A stretch of 64,000 nt of DNA from Tistrella mobilis (GTDB lineage: Bacteria > Pseudomonadota > Alphaproteobacteria > Tistrellales > Tistrellaceae). Below, one piece after another: positions 38,269 through 46,108 of the stretch. Position 1 is the stretch's first letter, and each line of letters starts with the position of its first letter. The notes beneath the pieces were generated by a model, which had not been told where the DNA came from, ran no database searches, and worked only from the letters and a program-made list of their open reading frames with translations. The stretch is from assembly GCF_041468085.1 (NCBI RefSeq), contig NZ_CP121017.1:1467501-1531500 (forward strand), given 5' to 3'. The position numbers and the translations under genes were made by a program.

Positions 38269-39317
38269 ATTTTCACAGCGATCATGTCGTGGGGGCCCAT
38301 CCCAAGGTGATGGAGGCGCTGGTCGCCGCCAATCAGGGCTCTGTCCCGTCCTACGGCAATGATCCCGTCTCGGCGGCGCTGGAAGAGGATCTGGCGGTCC
38401 TGTTCGGCCGCGAGGTCCGGGTGTTCATGACGCCCACCGGCACGGCCGCCAATGCGCTGTCGCTGGCGGCACTCACCCCGCGCTGGGGCACGATCTATGC
38501 CCATAGCGAAGCGCATGTGGAGATGGATGAATGCGCGGCACCGGAATTCTATACCGGCGGCGCCAAACTCTCCCTCGTGCCCGGTGACCATGGCCGGATG
38601 GATCTGGACCAGCTGGAGGCCCGGCTGGCCGCGGCGCCGCGCGGCTTCGTCCACGCCGCCCAGCCGGCGGTGATCACGCTGACCCAGGCGACCGAGGCCG
38701 GCACGGTCTACACCCCCGATCAGGTCCGGCGGGCCGGCGGGATCGCCCGGGCCCAGGGCGTGCGCCTGCACATGGATGGCGCGCGCTTCGCCAATGCCTG
38801 CGTCCATCTGGGTGTGGCGCCGGCCGAGATCACCTGGGATGCCGGCGTCGACGTGTTGAGCTTCGGCTCGGCCAAGAACGGCACGCTGGGGGCCGAGGCG
38901 GTGGTGGTCTTCGACCCCGAGCTTGCCGAGGCGATGGGCTATCTGCGCAAGCGCGCCGGCCTGCTGATCCCCAAGATGCGCTTCCTCTCGGCCCAGTTCC
39001 GCGCCTATCTGGCCGGCGATCTCTGGCTGTCGCTGGCGGGCCACGCCAACGCCATGGCAACCCGGCTGGCCCATGGCCTGCAGTCGCTGCCCGGTGTCAG
39101 GCTGGCCCATCCGGTGGAGGCGAACGAGCTGTTCGTCGACCTGGCGGAGCCTGCGGTCGCGGCGCTGGAGAAGGCCGGCGCCGGCTTCTATCGCTGGGCC
39201 GAGCCGGCGCCCGGCACGGTGCGCATCCGCCTGGTCACCTCGTGGGCGACCGACCCGGCGGAGGTCGACCGTTTCCTGGACCATGCCTCGATCGCAGCCG
39301 CCCACGGCCGGCGCTGA
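38265..39317 (+). CDS. ltaE: Low-specificity L-threonine aldolase
   Basis: PLP enzyme splitting threonine or allo-threonine into glycine and acetaldehyde. The 350-residue protein has the family start (NFHSDHVVGAHPKVMEAL), TGTAANALSLAAL, EAHVEMDECAAPEF, HMDGARFANA, and PLP lysine Lys204 in SFGSAKNGTLGAEA. Start at 38265 overlaps the methyltransferase stop (ATGA), so it is probably translated from the same message. Confidence 0.92.
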   Translation: MNFHSDHVVGAHPKVMEALVAANQGSVPSYGNDPVSAALEEDLAVLFGREVRVFMTPTGTAANALSLAALTPRWGTIYAHSEAHVEMDECAAPEFYTGGAKLSLVPGDHGRMDLDQLEARLAAAPRGFVHAAQPAVITLTQATEAGTVYTPDQVRRAGGIARAQGVRLHMDGARFANACVHLGVAPAEITWDAGVDVLSFGSAKNGTLGAEAVVVFDPELAEAMGYLRKRAGLLIPKMRFLSAQFRAYLAGDLWLSLAGHANAMATRLAHGLQSLPGVRLAHPVEANELFVDLAEPAVAALEKAGAGFYRWAEPAPGTVRIRLVTSWATDPAEVDRFLDHASIAAAHGRR

Positions 39318-39459
39318 TCCGGCCTGACGAGCCATGAGGGGGTGGAAGCCGTTGATTTTCCGGCCCCCTCATCTCCCGGGAAATATTTCGTCATCGGAGC
39401 TTCATTTTTTCTCTTGCACGGCCTGACGGGTGGCTGTAAATATCCGCCCACACGACGAC

Positions 39460-39535
39460 GCCCCCATCGTCTAGCGGTCCAGGACGCCGCCCTCTCACGG
39501 CGGAAACAGGGGTTCGATTCCCCTTGGGGGTGCCA
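39460..39535 (+). tRNA. tRNA-Glu (CTC)
   Basis: The 76-nt sequence begins GCCCCCATCGTCTAGCGG and ends with an encoded CCA at 39533-39535. The D-arm, the CCGCC/GGCGG anticodon stem with loop CTCTCAC (anticodon CTC) and the CAGGGGTTCGATTCCCCTT T-arm are all standard. The acceptor stem pairs as G1-U72 then six Watson-Crick pairs. There is no integrase or duplicated 3' tRNA end downstream, so it is not a visibly used attachment site. Confidence 0.97.
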
Positions 39536-39552
39536 ATCCTCAAGCGTCGTCA

Positions 39553-39595
39553 GCGAAACGCCGCGCGGATCTCATGATCCAGCGCGGCGTTTCGC
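39553..39595 (+). terminator. Long hairpin after tRNA-Glu
   Basis: A 14-bp perfect inverted repeat, GCGAAACGCCGCGC/GCGCGGCGTTTCGC, encloses a second hairpin (GGATC-TCAT-GATCC). It starts 18 bases after the tRNA and is followed by ATTTC. It is probably the tRNA transcript terminator, although the T-run is short. Confidence 0.65.
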
Positions 39596-39709
39596 ATTTC
39601 TGGACTTGGCTTCATTTTTCCTGATCTTCAGCACCCGCCGCCGGATCTTGCCCGGCCGCCGGCGCGCTTGTCCTCTTCCCCGGCCGGGCCTATCGTGCCG
39701 GGGCCCAGG

Positions 39710-39754
39710 ATTGCTTAGACCGGAATTGCTCAGGCCAGAATTGCTCAGAGAGGA
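39710..39754 (+). repeat. 15-bp tandem repeat carrying the matB ribosome site
   Basis: Three 15-bp units (39710-39724, 39725-39739, 39740-39754) share ATTGCT(T/C)AG. The last unit runs into AGGAGG, the ribosome site of the next gene. Confidence 0.75.
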
Positions 39755-39763
39755 GGCCCCGCG

Positions 39764-41281
39764 GTGAGCGACAACCTCTACGCCCGTATCCGTGCCCGTT
39801 TCCCGGCCGATCCGGCCCGGCCGATGCTCTACCGGCCCGACGGCAGCGTGCTCACCTATGGCGATGCCGACCGGATTTCGGGCCAGGTCGCGGCCCTGCT
39901 GGATCAGCTGGGCGTCGCCCCCGGCGACCGGGTGGCCGTGCAGGTCGACAAGTCGCCGATGGCGCTGATGCTCTATCTGGGCTGCCTGCGCCGGGGCGCG
40001 GTCTATCTGCCGCTCAACACCGCCTACAAGCCGGCCGAACTCGAATACTTCATCGACGACGCCGAACCGCGGCTGGTGGTCTGCCGGCCCGAGGCGGAAA
40101 CCGCGGTCAGGACCATGACCAATGGCCGGCCGATCGAGGTGGCGACGCTTGATGCCACCGGCGACGGCGCCTTCGCCGACCGGGTCCGCGCCACCGCAGG
40201 GGTGGCCGAGCCGGTTGCCCGCAGCCGCGACGATCTTGCCGCCATCCTTTATTCCTCGGGCACCACCGGCCGGCCCAAGGGGGTGATGCTCTCGGGCGAG
40301 AACCTGTGGAGCAATGCAGAAACGTTGGTCGAGGCCTGGGGCTTCACCGACCGGGACGTGCTGCTGCACATGCTGCCGATCTTCCACACCCACGGTCTGT
40401 TCGTCGCCACCCATTGCGTGCTGCTTTCCGGGGCCGCCATGCTGTTCGAACCGAAATTCGATGCGGCCCGTGCGCTGGCGCTGATGCCCAGGGCGACGGT
40501 GATGATGGGCGTGCCGACCTTCTATGTCCGCCTGCTGGCCGAGGCCGGGCTCACGCGGGAGGCCACCGCCCATATGCGCCTGTTCGTCTCGGGCTCGGCA
40601 CCCCTGCTGCCCGAGACCTTCGCCCGGTTCGAGGCCGTTACCGGCCATCGCATCCTTGAGCGCTATGGCATGACCGAGACCAATATGAACACCTCCAACC
40701 CCTATGACGGCGACCGCCGCCAGGGCACGGTCGGCCGGCCGCTGCCCGGGGTGGAGCTGCGCATCACCGGCGAGGACGGCGGGCCGGTGGCGCCGGGCGA
40801 GGCGGGCATGATCGAGCTCAAGGGCCCGAACGTGTTCAAGGGCTATTGGCGCAAGCCCGAGAAGACCGCCGAGGACTTCACCGCCGACGGCTTCTTCCGC
40901 AGCGGCGATATCGGTACCATCGACGACGACGGCTATGTCTCGATCGTCGGTCGGGCCAAGGATCTGGTGATTTCGGGCGGGTTCAACGTCTACCCCAAGG
41001 AGATCGAGCTGGTCATCGACAGGATCCCGGGCGTGGATGAAAGTGCCGTGATCGGCGTGCCGCACCCCGATTTCGGCGAGGCCGTGGTGGCGGTGGTGGT
41101 CCGCGAGGCCGGGGCCGATGCGCCGGACGAGGCCGGCGTGCTGGCGGTGACCCGCGAGCAGCTGGCCAATTTCAAGCAGCCCAAGCGCGTGCTGTTCGTG
41201 GCCGAGCTGCCGCGCAATGCCATGGGCAAGGTGCAGAAGAACCTGCTGCGTGACGCCCATCAGGGCCTCTTCACCGGCTGA
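39764..41281 (+). CDS. matB: Malonyl-CoA synthetase (MatB-type acyl-CoA ligase)
   Basis: ANL-superfamily ligase of 505 residues that activates malonate (or methylmalonate) to its CoA ester with ATP. The P-loop-like motif is ILYSSGTTGRPKGVMLS, followed by MLPIFHTHGLFVATH, LFVSGSAPLLPETF, RYGMTETNMNTSNPYDG, GDIGTIDDDGYVSIVGR and the adenylation lysine near NAMGKVQKN. The segment RYGMTETNM with downstream Arg-rich loop fits MatB better than generic acyl-CoA ligases. GTG start at 39764 has AGGAGG 7 bases upstream. No malonate decarboxylase or transporter is adjacent. Confidence 0.87.
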   Translation: MSDNLYARIRARFPADPARPMLYRPDGSVLTYGDADRISGQVAALLDQLGVAPGDRVAVQVDKSPMALMLYLGCLRRGAVYLPLNTAYKPAELEYFIDDAEPRLVVCRPEAETAVRTMTNGRPIEVATLDATGDGAFADRVRATAGVAEPVARSRDDLAAILYSSGTTGRPKGVMLSGENLWSNAETLVEAWGFTDRDVLLHMLPIFHTHGLFVATHCVLLSGAAMLFEPKFDAARALALMPRATVMMGVPTFYVRLLAEAGLTREATAHMRLFVSGSAPLLPETFARFEAVTGHRILERYGMTETNMNTSNPYDGDRRQGTVGRPLPGVELRITGEDGGPVAPGEAGMIELKGPNVFKGYWRKPEKTAEDFTADGFFRSGDIGTIDDDGYVSIVGRAKDLVISGGFNVYPKEIELVIDRIPGVDESAVIGVPHPDFGEAVVAVVVREAGADAPDEAGVLAVTREQLANFKQPKRVLFVAELPRNAMGKVQKNLLRDAHQGLFTG

Positions 41282-41370
41282 TCGTGCTGCGCTGCTTGCA
41301 TCCGTACGGAGGCGGGGGCATGTGAAGGGGAAGCCAGGAAGGGGGGAGGGGGCGCCGCGCGCGTCCCGGT

Positions 41371-41408
41371 CCTCCATCCTCATCAATATCCTCCACCCTC
41401 ATCAATAC
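41371..41408 (+). repeat. 19-bp direct repeat upstream of frnE-like gene
   Basis: Two adjacent 19-bp units, CCTCCAtCCTCATCAATAt and CCTCCAcCCTCATCAATAc, end 29 bases before the next start codon. They are much richer in A/T than their surroundings and may overlap the promoter or leader. Confidence 0.7.
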
Positions 41409-41437
41409 CTTAAGTCTGCAACCGGAAGGCCGACACC

Positions 41438-42205
41438 ATGCGTATCGACGTGATTTCCGACACCGTCTGTCCCTGGTGCTTCATCGGCAAGCGCCGGCTT
41501 GAAGAGGCGCTCGACATGTTCGCCGGCCATCCGGCGGCGCAGCCGGTGGAGGTGCGCTGGCATCCCTTCCAGCTGAACCCGTCGATGCCGCGCGAAGGCA
41601 CCGACCGGGCAGGCTATCTGGCGGCCAAGTTCGGCGGGTCCGAGCGGGCGGCCCAGATCTATGGCCGCATCCGTGCCGCCGGTGCCGAGGCGGGCATCGA
41701 CATCGATCCCGAGCGCGCAGCCGTGATGCCCAACACGCTCGACAGCCACCGGCTGATCTATCGCATGCAGCTGCGCGATCTGGCGGCGGCCGATGGCGGC
41801 AATCGCGGCGATCGGGTGGTCGAGGCGCTGTTCACCGCCTTCTTCGAACAGGGCCGCAATATCGGTGACGCTGCCGTGCTGACCGAGATCGGCCTCGCCG
41901 TCGACCCCGAGGACACGGATCTCGGCGCCTGGCTCGCCTCCGACGACGACCGCGATGTGATGGCCGAGGCCGACGCCCAGGCGCGGCGGATCGGCGTCGA
42001 TGGCGTGCCCTGTTTCATCATCGACGGCCGCTGGGCGGTGATGGGCGCGCAGGCGCCCGAGCAGATGATGATGGCCCTGGTCCGCGCCGCCACCAACCCG
42101 GCCGGCGGTGGTGTTGCCGATGACGGCGAGGGCGGCATGTCGGATGACGAGGTGGATGGCGACGGCTGCTCGCCCGAGGATGGCTGTGCGGTGCCGCCGC
42201 GCTGA
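41438..42205 (+). CDS. FrnE-like DsbA family oxidoreductase
   Basis: A 255-residue cytosolic thioredoxin-fold protein without signal peptide. Active-site Cys11-Pro-Trp-Cys14 is in DTVCPWCFIGKRRL, and the cis-Pro loop is GVDGVPCFIIDGRW. The FrnE branch is indicated by WHPFQLNPSMPREG and NTLDSHRLI. FrnE-type proteins are linked to oxidative-stress disulfide chemistry or polyketide-like isomerisation. The C-terminal 30 residues are acidic with two extra cysteines (DGCSPEDGC), a feature reported for redox relay in this branch. It is not linked to a clear pathway here. Confidence 0.88.
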   Translation: MRIDVISDTVCPWCFIGKRRLEEALDMFAGHPAAQPVEVRWHPFQLNPSMPREGTDRAGYLAAKFGGSERAAQIYGRIRAAGAEAGIDIDPERAAVMPNTLDSHRLIYRMQLRDLAAADGGNRGDRVVEALFTAFFEQGRNIGDAAVLTEIGLAVDPEDTDLGAWLASDDDRDVMAEADAQARRIGVDGVPCFIIDGRWAVMGAQAPEQMMMALVRAATNPAGGGVADDGEGGMSDDEVDGDGCSPEDGCAVPPR

Positions 42206-42220
42206 CCCCGGGCCTGAGGC

Positions 42221-43156
42221 TCAGCTGCCGAGCAGGGTGAGGGCGAGCGAGACGGTGGCGACCGAGCCCAGTGTCGAGACCAGGATCGCGGCCGAGATCC
42301 GGCTGGTGTCCATCCGGTACTGATCGGCCAGCACGAAGACCGACACCGCGATCGGCAGCGAAGCCTCCAGCACCAGGATCCGCACCAGCAGCGGGTCGAG
42401 CGCGAAGACGATGGTGGCCATCCCCAGCACCAGCAGGGGGTGGACCACGATCTTCAGCAGGGCCAGCCCCGAGACCTCGATCATGCCGCGGGTGAGCGAG
42501 CAGCCGGCGAGATTGGCGCCGAGTGCGAACAATGCGCAGGGCGCGGCCGCCAGGCCGACGAGATTGCCATAGGCCGCGACCGGCTTGGGCAGCGGCAGCC
42601 CCGAGACGCCATAGAGCGCGCCGGCCACGATGGTCAGGATCAGCGGGTTGAAGGCAAGCCCGCGGGCGATCTTGATCAGCGCCCGCTTCAGCCCGCCGCC
42701 GGCCGCGCGCTCGCTTTCGATCAGCAGCACGGTCAGCCCCATCATCAGCACGTGGTCGAGCACGATGATGGTCATGGCCGGGGCCGCAGCTTCGGGGCCG
42801 AAGGCGAAGATCACCAGCGGCAGGCCCATATAGCCGACATTGGAAAAGGTGGCACCCAGCCCGCGGATCCCCGAGAGCGCCGGGCCGCCCCCGAACAGCC
42901 GGCGGCCACCGAAGACCGCAATCGCATAGACGATCAGCCCGGCGCCGTAATAGGCCCCGATCAGTTTCGGGTCGAGCAGCCGGTCGAGCGGGATTTCCGC
43001 GACCTTCACGAACAGGAAGGGCGGCAGCGCCACCCAATAGGTGAAGCGGTTGAGCCCGGCCAGCCCGCCCGCATCGATGAAGCGCCGCCGGCCGACGATC
43101 CAGCCGGTCAGGATCACCGCGAAGAACGGCAGGCATACATCGATCAGGATCTGCAT
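42221..43156 (-). CDS. AEC family (auxin efflux carrier-like) transporter
   Basis: A 311-residue membrane protein with about ten helices in two five-helix halves. Family landmarks are the N-terminal LPFFAVILTGWIVGRRRF, ATFSNVGYMGLPLVIFAFG in the first half and LEASLPIAVSVFVLADQYRMD near the end. AEC proteins export organic acids such as malate or malonate, among other anions. The start at 43156 gives the usual family N terminus; the frame is open upstream. It is on the opposite strand to matB and the frnE-like gene, so a shared malonate role is only a guess. Confidence 0.9.
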   Translation of the reverse strand: MQILIDVCLPFFAVILTGWIVGRRRFIDAGGLAGLNRFTYWVALPPFLFVKVAEIPLDRLLDPKLIGAYYGAGLIVYAIAVFGGRRLFGGGPALSGIRGLGATFSNVGYMGLPLVIFAFGPEAAAPAMTIIVLDHVLMMGLTVLLIESERAAGGGLKRALIKIARGLAFNPLILTIVAGALYGVSGLPLPKPVAAYGNLVGLAAAPCALFALGANLAGCSLTRGMIEVSGLALLKIVVHPLLVLGMATIVFALDPLLVRILVLEASLPIAVSVFVLADQYRMDTSRISAAILVSTLGSVATVSLALTLLGS

Positions 43157-43286
43157 ATCTCGGTCTGTCTCGGCATAAGGGCTTCCAGGCGGCGGAAGGC
43201 AGCGGCCGATCCTGACCGGGCGCCCGGCGCATTGCAAGCCCACCACACCTGAAGCGATAACATGTGGACCCTAACTCGCCATAAGC

Positions 43287-43316
43287 TTGACAGCGGGGGC
43301 GGGAAGGGTCGATCAT
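43287..43316 (+). promoter_or_regulatory. Sigma-70-like promoter for a candidate RNA
   Basis: A perfect TTGACA (43287-43292) and GATCAT (43311-43316, four of six matches to TATAAT) are separated by 18 bp. No coding start lies nearby, but a strong terminator lies about 160 bp downstream on the same strand. Confidence 0.45.
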
Positions 43317-43321
43317 CACGA

Positions 43322-43505
43322 ACAGGTTGAATGGTCCTGTCACCGGATCGATCAGGCGGGGATGCGATGGGGGATCGTCCCCCGTCAGGCCGCCGGTGAG
43401 TTTGGTGGTCCGTCTTCTGTACCGGGCACAGGTACGCGCATGGCCTTGTCCGGCCTTCCGTTCACGAGCAAATTCCGGGCGGACTTCGGTCCGCCCGCTT
43501 TTTTT
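43322..43505 (+). ncRNA. Candidate structured small RNA or argC leader
   Basis: The stretch between a promoter-like site and an intrinsic terminator has no supported gene but several nested helices. CACCGG (43341-43346) can pair with CCGGTG (43393-43398) around the hairpin GGGGGA-TCG-TCCCCC (43369-43383). GTACC/GGTAC (43419-43435) and GGCC/GGCC (from 43443) follow, then the terminator stem. Expected length is about 185 nt. It could be a free small RNA or a leader controlling argC 200 bases downstream. I do not recognise a known class. Confidence 0.4.
43476..43505 (+). terminator. Strong intrinsic terminator without an upstream gene
   Basis: CGGGCGGAC-TTCG-GTCCGCCCG gives a 9-bp perfect stem with a UUCG tetraloop, then C and seven T. 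It points to the plus strand, where no gene lies between the divergent AEC start and this site. Confidence 0.93.
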
Positions 43506-43559
43506 ATGCCTCCGATGAGATTTTATGCCCCCGATCAGACCGGCCCCGATCAGATTCGG
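43502..43559 (+). repeat. Two overlapping short tandem repeats upstream of argC
   Basis: Two 19-bp copies (43502-43520 and 43521-43539, TTTTATGCCtCCGATgAGA type) run into two 15-bp copies (43530-43544 and 43545-43559, CCCGATCAGA core). They sit between the orphan terminator and argC; the 552-bp gap holds nothing else beyond the candidate RNA. Confidence 0.75.
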
Positions 43560-43708
43560 CCCCGGCAGATCACGCCTGCGCGGCAGCCTTGCGGGTGCGA
43601 CCGCTCGCAAGCCCGCCCCGGCTGCGCTATAGTGCGCCGCGCCGGCCCATGCCGGCACAGCCCATGCGACCCATACCCTATGCGACCCTTCGAGGAGCGG
43701 CCCTTCCC

Positions 43709-44707
43709 ATGAGCGGCAAGCCCACCGTATTCATCGACGGCGAGGCCGGAACCACCGGCCTGCAGATCCGGGCACGTCTGGCCGGACGCGAGGATCTCGC
43801 GCTGGTCTCGATCGCGCCCGAGCGTCGCAAGGATCCGGCTGAGCGTCGACGCCTGCTGAACGAGGTCGACCTCGCGATTCTCTGCCTGCCCGATGCGGCG
43901 GCGGTCGAAAGCGTCTCGATGATCGAGAATCCGGCCGTGAAGGTGCTGGACGCCTCCACCGCCCACCGGGTGAAAGCCGGCTGGAGCTATGGTTTCGCCG
44001 AACTTCTGCCCGGCCAGCGCGCCGCCATCGTCGCCGCCACCCGCGTCGCCAATCCCGGCTGCTATCCCACCGGTTTCACCGCCCTGGTGCGGCCCCTGGT
44101 CGATGCCGGGATCATCGCGGCCGATGCGGCATTGTCGGTGAATGCCGTCTCGGGCTTTTCGGGCGGTGGCCGGCAGATGGTCGAGGATTACGAGGCAGCC
44201 GCCCCCGTCGGGCGCGAGGCGGCCTATCCCTACGGCGATTATGCGCTGGGGCTGGAACACAAGCATCTGCCGGAAATGGCGGTCTATGGCGGCCTCTCCT
44301 CGGCGCCGCTGTTCGTCCCGGCCGTCGGTCACTTCAAGTGTGGCATGCTGGTGCATGTGCCCCTGACCCGGGCCCAGCTGGCGAAGACGGCCAGTGTCGC
44401 CGATGTTCAGGCCGTGCTCGCCGAACGTTATGCCGGCGAGCGCTTCGTCAGCGTTGCCCCGGCCGGCGGCGGCGACCGGCTGCGCGACGGCAAGTTCCTG
44501 GACCCGCGCGAGCTGAACGGCACCAATCGGCTGGAGCTGTTCGTGTTCGGCAATGATGCCGCCGGCCAGATCCTGCTCGCCGCCCGGCTCGACAATCTGG
44601 GCAAGGGCGCTTCGGGCGCTGCGGTCCAGAACCTCAACCTGATGCTTGGCCTGGACGAGGCGGCGGGTCTGGAGACGACGCTGCCGCTGTCCGAGACGAC
44701 GATGTAA
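43709..44707 (+). CDS. argC: N-acetyl-gamma-glutamyl-phosphate reductase, short type
   Basis: Third step of arginine synthesis, NADPH reduction of acetylglutamyl phosphate. The 332-residue protein is the shorter type-2 ArgC. It has [18 protein letters not shown] at the nucleotide-binding start, catalytic Cys118 in NPGCYPTGF, and [15 protein letters not shown] and LEHKHLPEM with the catalytic His. The start at 43709 follows GAGGAG. A terminator follows at 44737. Other arg genes are not nearby. Confidence 0.94.
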   Translation: MSGKPTVFIDGEAGTTGLQIRARLAGREDLALVSIAPERRKDPAERRRLLNEVDLAILCLPDAAAVESVSMIENPAVKVLDASTAHRVKAGWSYGFAELLPGQRAAIVAATRVANPGCYPTGFTALVRPLVDAGIIAADAALSVNAVSGFSGGGRQMVEDYEAAAPVGREAAYPYGDYALGLEHKHLPEMAVYGGLSSAPLFVPAVGHFKCGMLVHVPLTRAQLAKTASVADVQAVLAERYAGERFVSVAPAGGGDRLRDGKFLDPRELNGTNRLELFVFGNDAAGQILLAARLDNLGKGASGAAVQNLNLMLGLDEAAGLETTLPLSETTM

Positions 44708-44736
44708 GCCCGCTCTTTCAGGCCTGGAACGACAAA

Positions 44737-44768
44737 GACGGCTGTTCCGCATCGGCGGAACAGCCGTC
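44737..44768 (+). terminator. Terminator after argC
   Basis: A 14-bp perfect stem GACGGCTGTTCCGC/GCGGAACAGCCGTC with loop ATCG begins 30 bases after the argC stop and is followed by AGTTCGTTTA. The T-run is broken, but the stem is strong. Confidence 0.75.
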
Positions 44769-45002
44769 AGTTCGTTTATCGCGTGCCGGCCCGTGTGGGA
44801 TCCGTGCCGGTCCGGGACCGGAGACCGGGGACGGGGGGATGGCGGGCTGGGCTCAGGAGCCTGGATCGGGGGACGATCCGCCATCCCGGTGGGCCGGCGG
44901 TGCACGATCGACATACCCGAAGCCTAAGATGGCTTTGCCGCTGCGTCAATCTTATTGCGGTATTTTCATAGACTCTATACGCGCAGTGGTGGTGGCGTGG
45001 TC

Positions 45003-45551
45003 TCAGAAGCTCGGCGGCGTGCAGGCGGAGACGATTTCGGCTTCTTCCTCGCCGACATTGCGGAAGCGGTGGGGCAGGCGGCTGTCGAAGTAATAGCCGT
45101 CGCCGGCTTCCAGCACGCAGCTCTCGCCGCCGACGGTCAGTTCGATCCGGCCGCGGACCACGATCCCGCCCTCTTCCGACTCGTGTCGCAGCAGCTGCTT
45201 GCCGGTATCGGCCCCGGGGGCGTAGCGCTCGTGCAGGATCTGCATCCGCCGCCGGCTCAGATTTTCACCGATCTGGGCATAGGCGACCGAGCCGCGGGCG
45301 ATCTGGGTCAGCTCGTCGGCCCGATAGAAGGCCCGCTGCCGGGTGGTGAGGTCGAGCGAGAAGAACTCCGACAGCGAGATCGGAATCCCCTCCAGCACCT
45401 TCTTCAGTGATCCGACCGAGGGGCTGACCTTGTCCTGTTCGATCAGCGAAATGGTCGCATTGGTCACTCCGGCCCGCTTGGCCAGCTCACGTTGCGACAG
45501 GCCATAAATCTGCCGGATGGTCTTGAGGCGCGCACCCAGATCGCCGCTCAT
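45003..45551 (-). CDS. XRE-cupin transcriptional regulator (PuuR-like)
   Basis: A 182-residue regulator with an N-terminal helix-turn-helix (about 6-60, GLSQRELAKRAGVTNATISLIEQDKVSPSVGSL) and a C-terminal cupin (about 115-178, GGIVVRGRIELTVGG, DGYYFDSRLPHRFRN). PuuR-like proteins repress polyamine or amino-compound catabolism and are released by the compound. It is divergent from the omega-aminotransferase/alanine dehydrogenase genes, its likely target (inference). Start at 45551 follows GGGAGAAG; an upstream extension is not conserved-looking. Confidence 0.9.
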   Translation of the reverse strand: MSGDLGARLKTIRQIYGLSQRELAKRAGVTNATISLIEQDKVSPSVGSLKKVLEGIPISLSEFFSLDLTTRQRAFYRADELTQIARGSVAYAQIGENLSRRRMQILHERYAPGADTGKQLLRHESEEGGIVVRGRIELTVGGESCVLEAGDGYYFDSRLPHRFRNVGEEEAEIVSACTPPSF

Positions 45552-45745
45552 CGTCCCGCTTCTCCCCGCTCCATGCCGGCCGCCCTGCCGGTTCCTGTTC
45601 AAGATATTTGACATTCCATGTGTGCTGCAACGCAAAATCAATGGCTTGCAATACCGATGGAAATCACTTTGTCGAGTTTAATTGCCAATGCTAGGCTGTT
45701 CCACAGGATGAGAGGTGACGCCCGCTGGTCGTCGCCGATCCCCTT

Positions 45746-46081
45746 CAGCCGCCATTGCGGCGGCGGCCAAGGGCGCGGCAGCGCCCGCCCGGCGAGGGAC
45801 GAACAACCAGACTCCAGCCGCCATTGCGGCGGCGGCCAAGGGCGCGGCAGCGCCCGCCCGGCGAGGGACGAACAACCAGACTCCAGCCGCCATTGCGGCG
45901 GCGGCCAAGGGGTGCGGGAGCACCCCGCCCGGCGAGGGACGAACAACCAGACTCCAGCCGCCATTGCGGCGGCGGCCAAGGGGTGCGGGAGCACCCCGCC
46001 CGGCGAGGGACGAACAACCAGACTCCAGCCGCCATTGCGGCGGCGGCCAAGGGCGCGGGAGCACCCCGCCCGGCGAGGGAC
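45746..46081 (+). repeat. Five 69-71 bp tandem repeats with two hairpins each
   Basis: Units start at 45746, 45815, 45884, 45955 and 46026 (spacing 69, 69, 71, 71). Each has hairpin 1, GCCGC-CATT-GCGGC; hairpin 2; then CCCGGCGAGGGACGAACAACCAGACTC split over the unit boundary. Hairpin 2 is GGGCGC-GGCA-GCGCCC in units 1-2, GGGGTGC-GGGA-GCACCCC in units 3-4, and a hybrid in unit 5. Changes on both sides of the stem keep pairing in units 1-4. The array ends 28 bases before the aminotransferase start and fills most of the 557-bp gap from the divergent regulator. The 71-bp spacing breaks any reading frame, so it is not coding. Confidence 0.95.
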
Positions 46082-46108
46082 TGACAAACCAACAGGAGCG
46101 ACGCGGTC

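Noticed and set aside
39460-39620. Integrated element at tRNA-Glu
   Set aside because: There is no integrase and no duplicated tRNA 3' end downstream; the following genes are ordinary metabolism.
43322-43505. 6S RNA assignment for the candidate RNA
   Set aside because: Only a short run resembles 6S RNA. The pairings I can draw give several separate hairpins rather than one long rod with a central bubble.
45746-46081. CRISPR array
   Set aside because: Units are directly joined with no unique spacers, and there are no cas genes.
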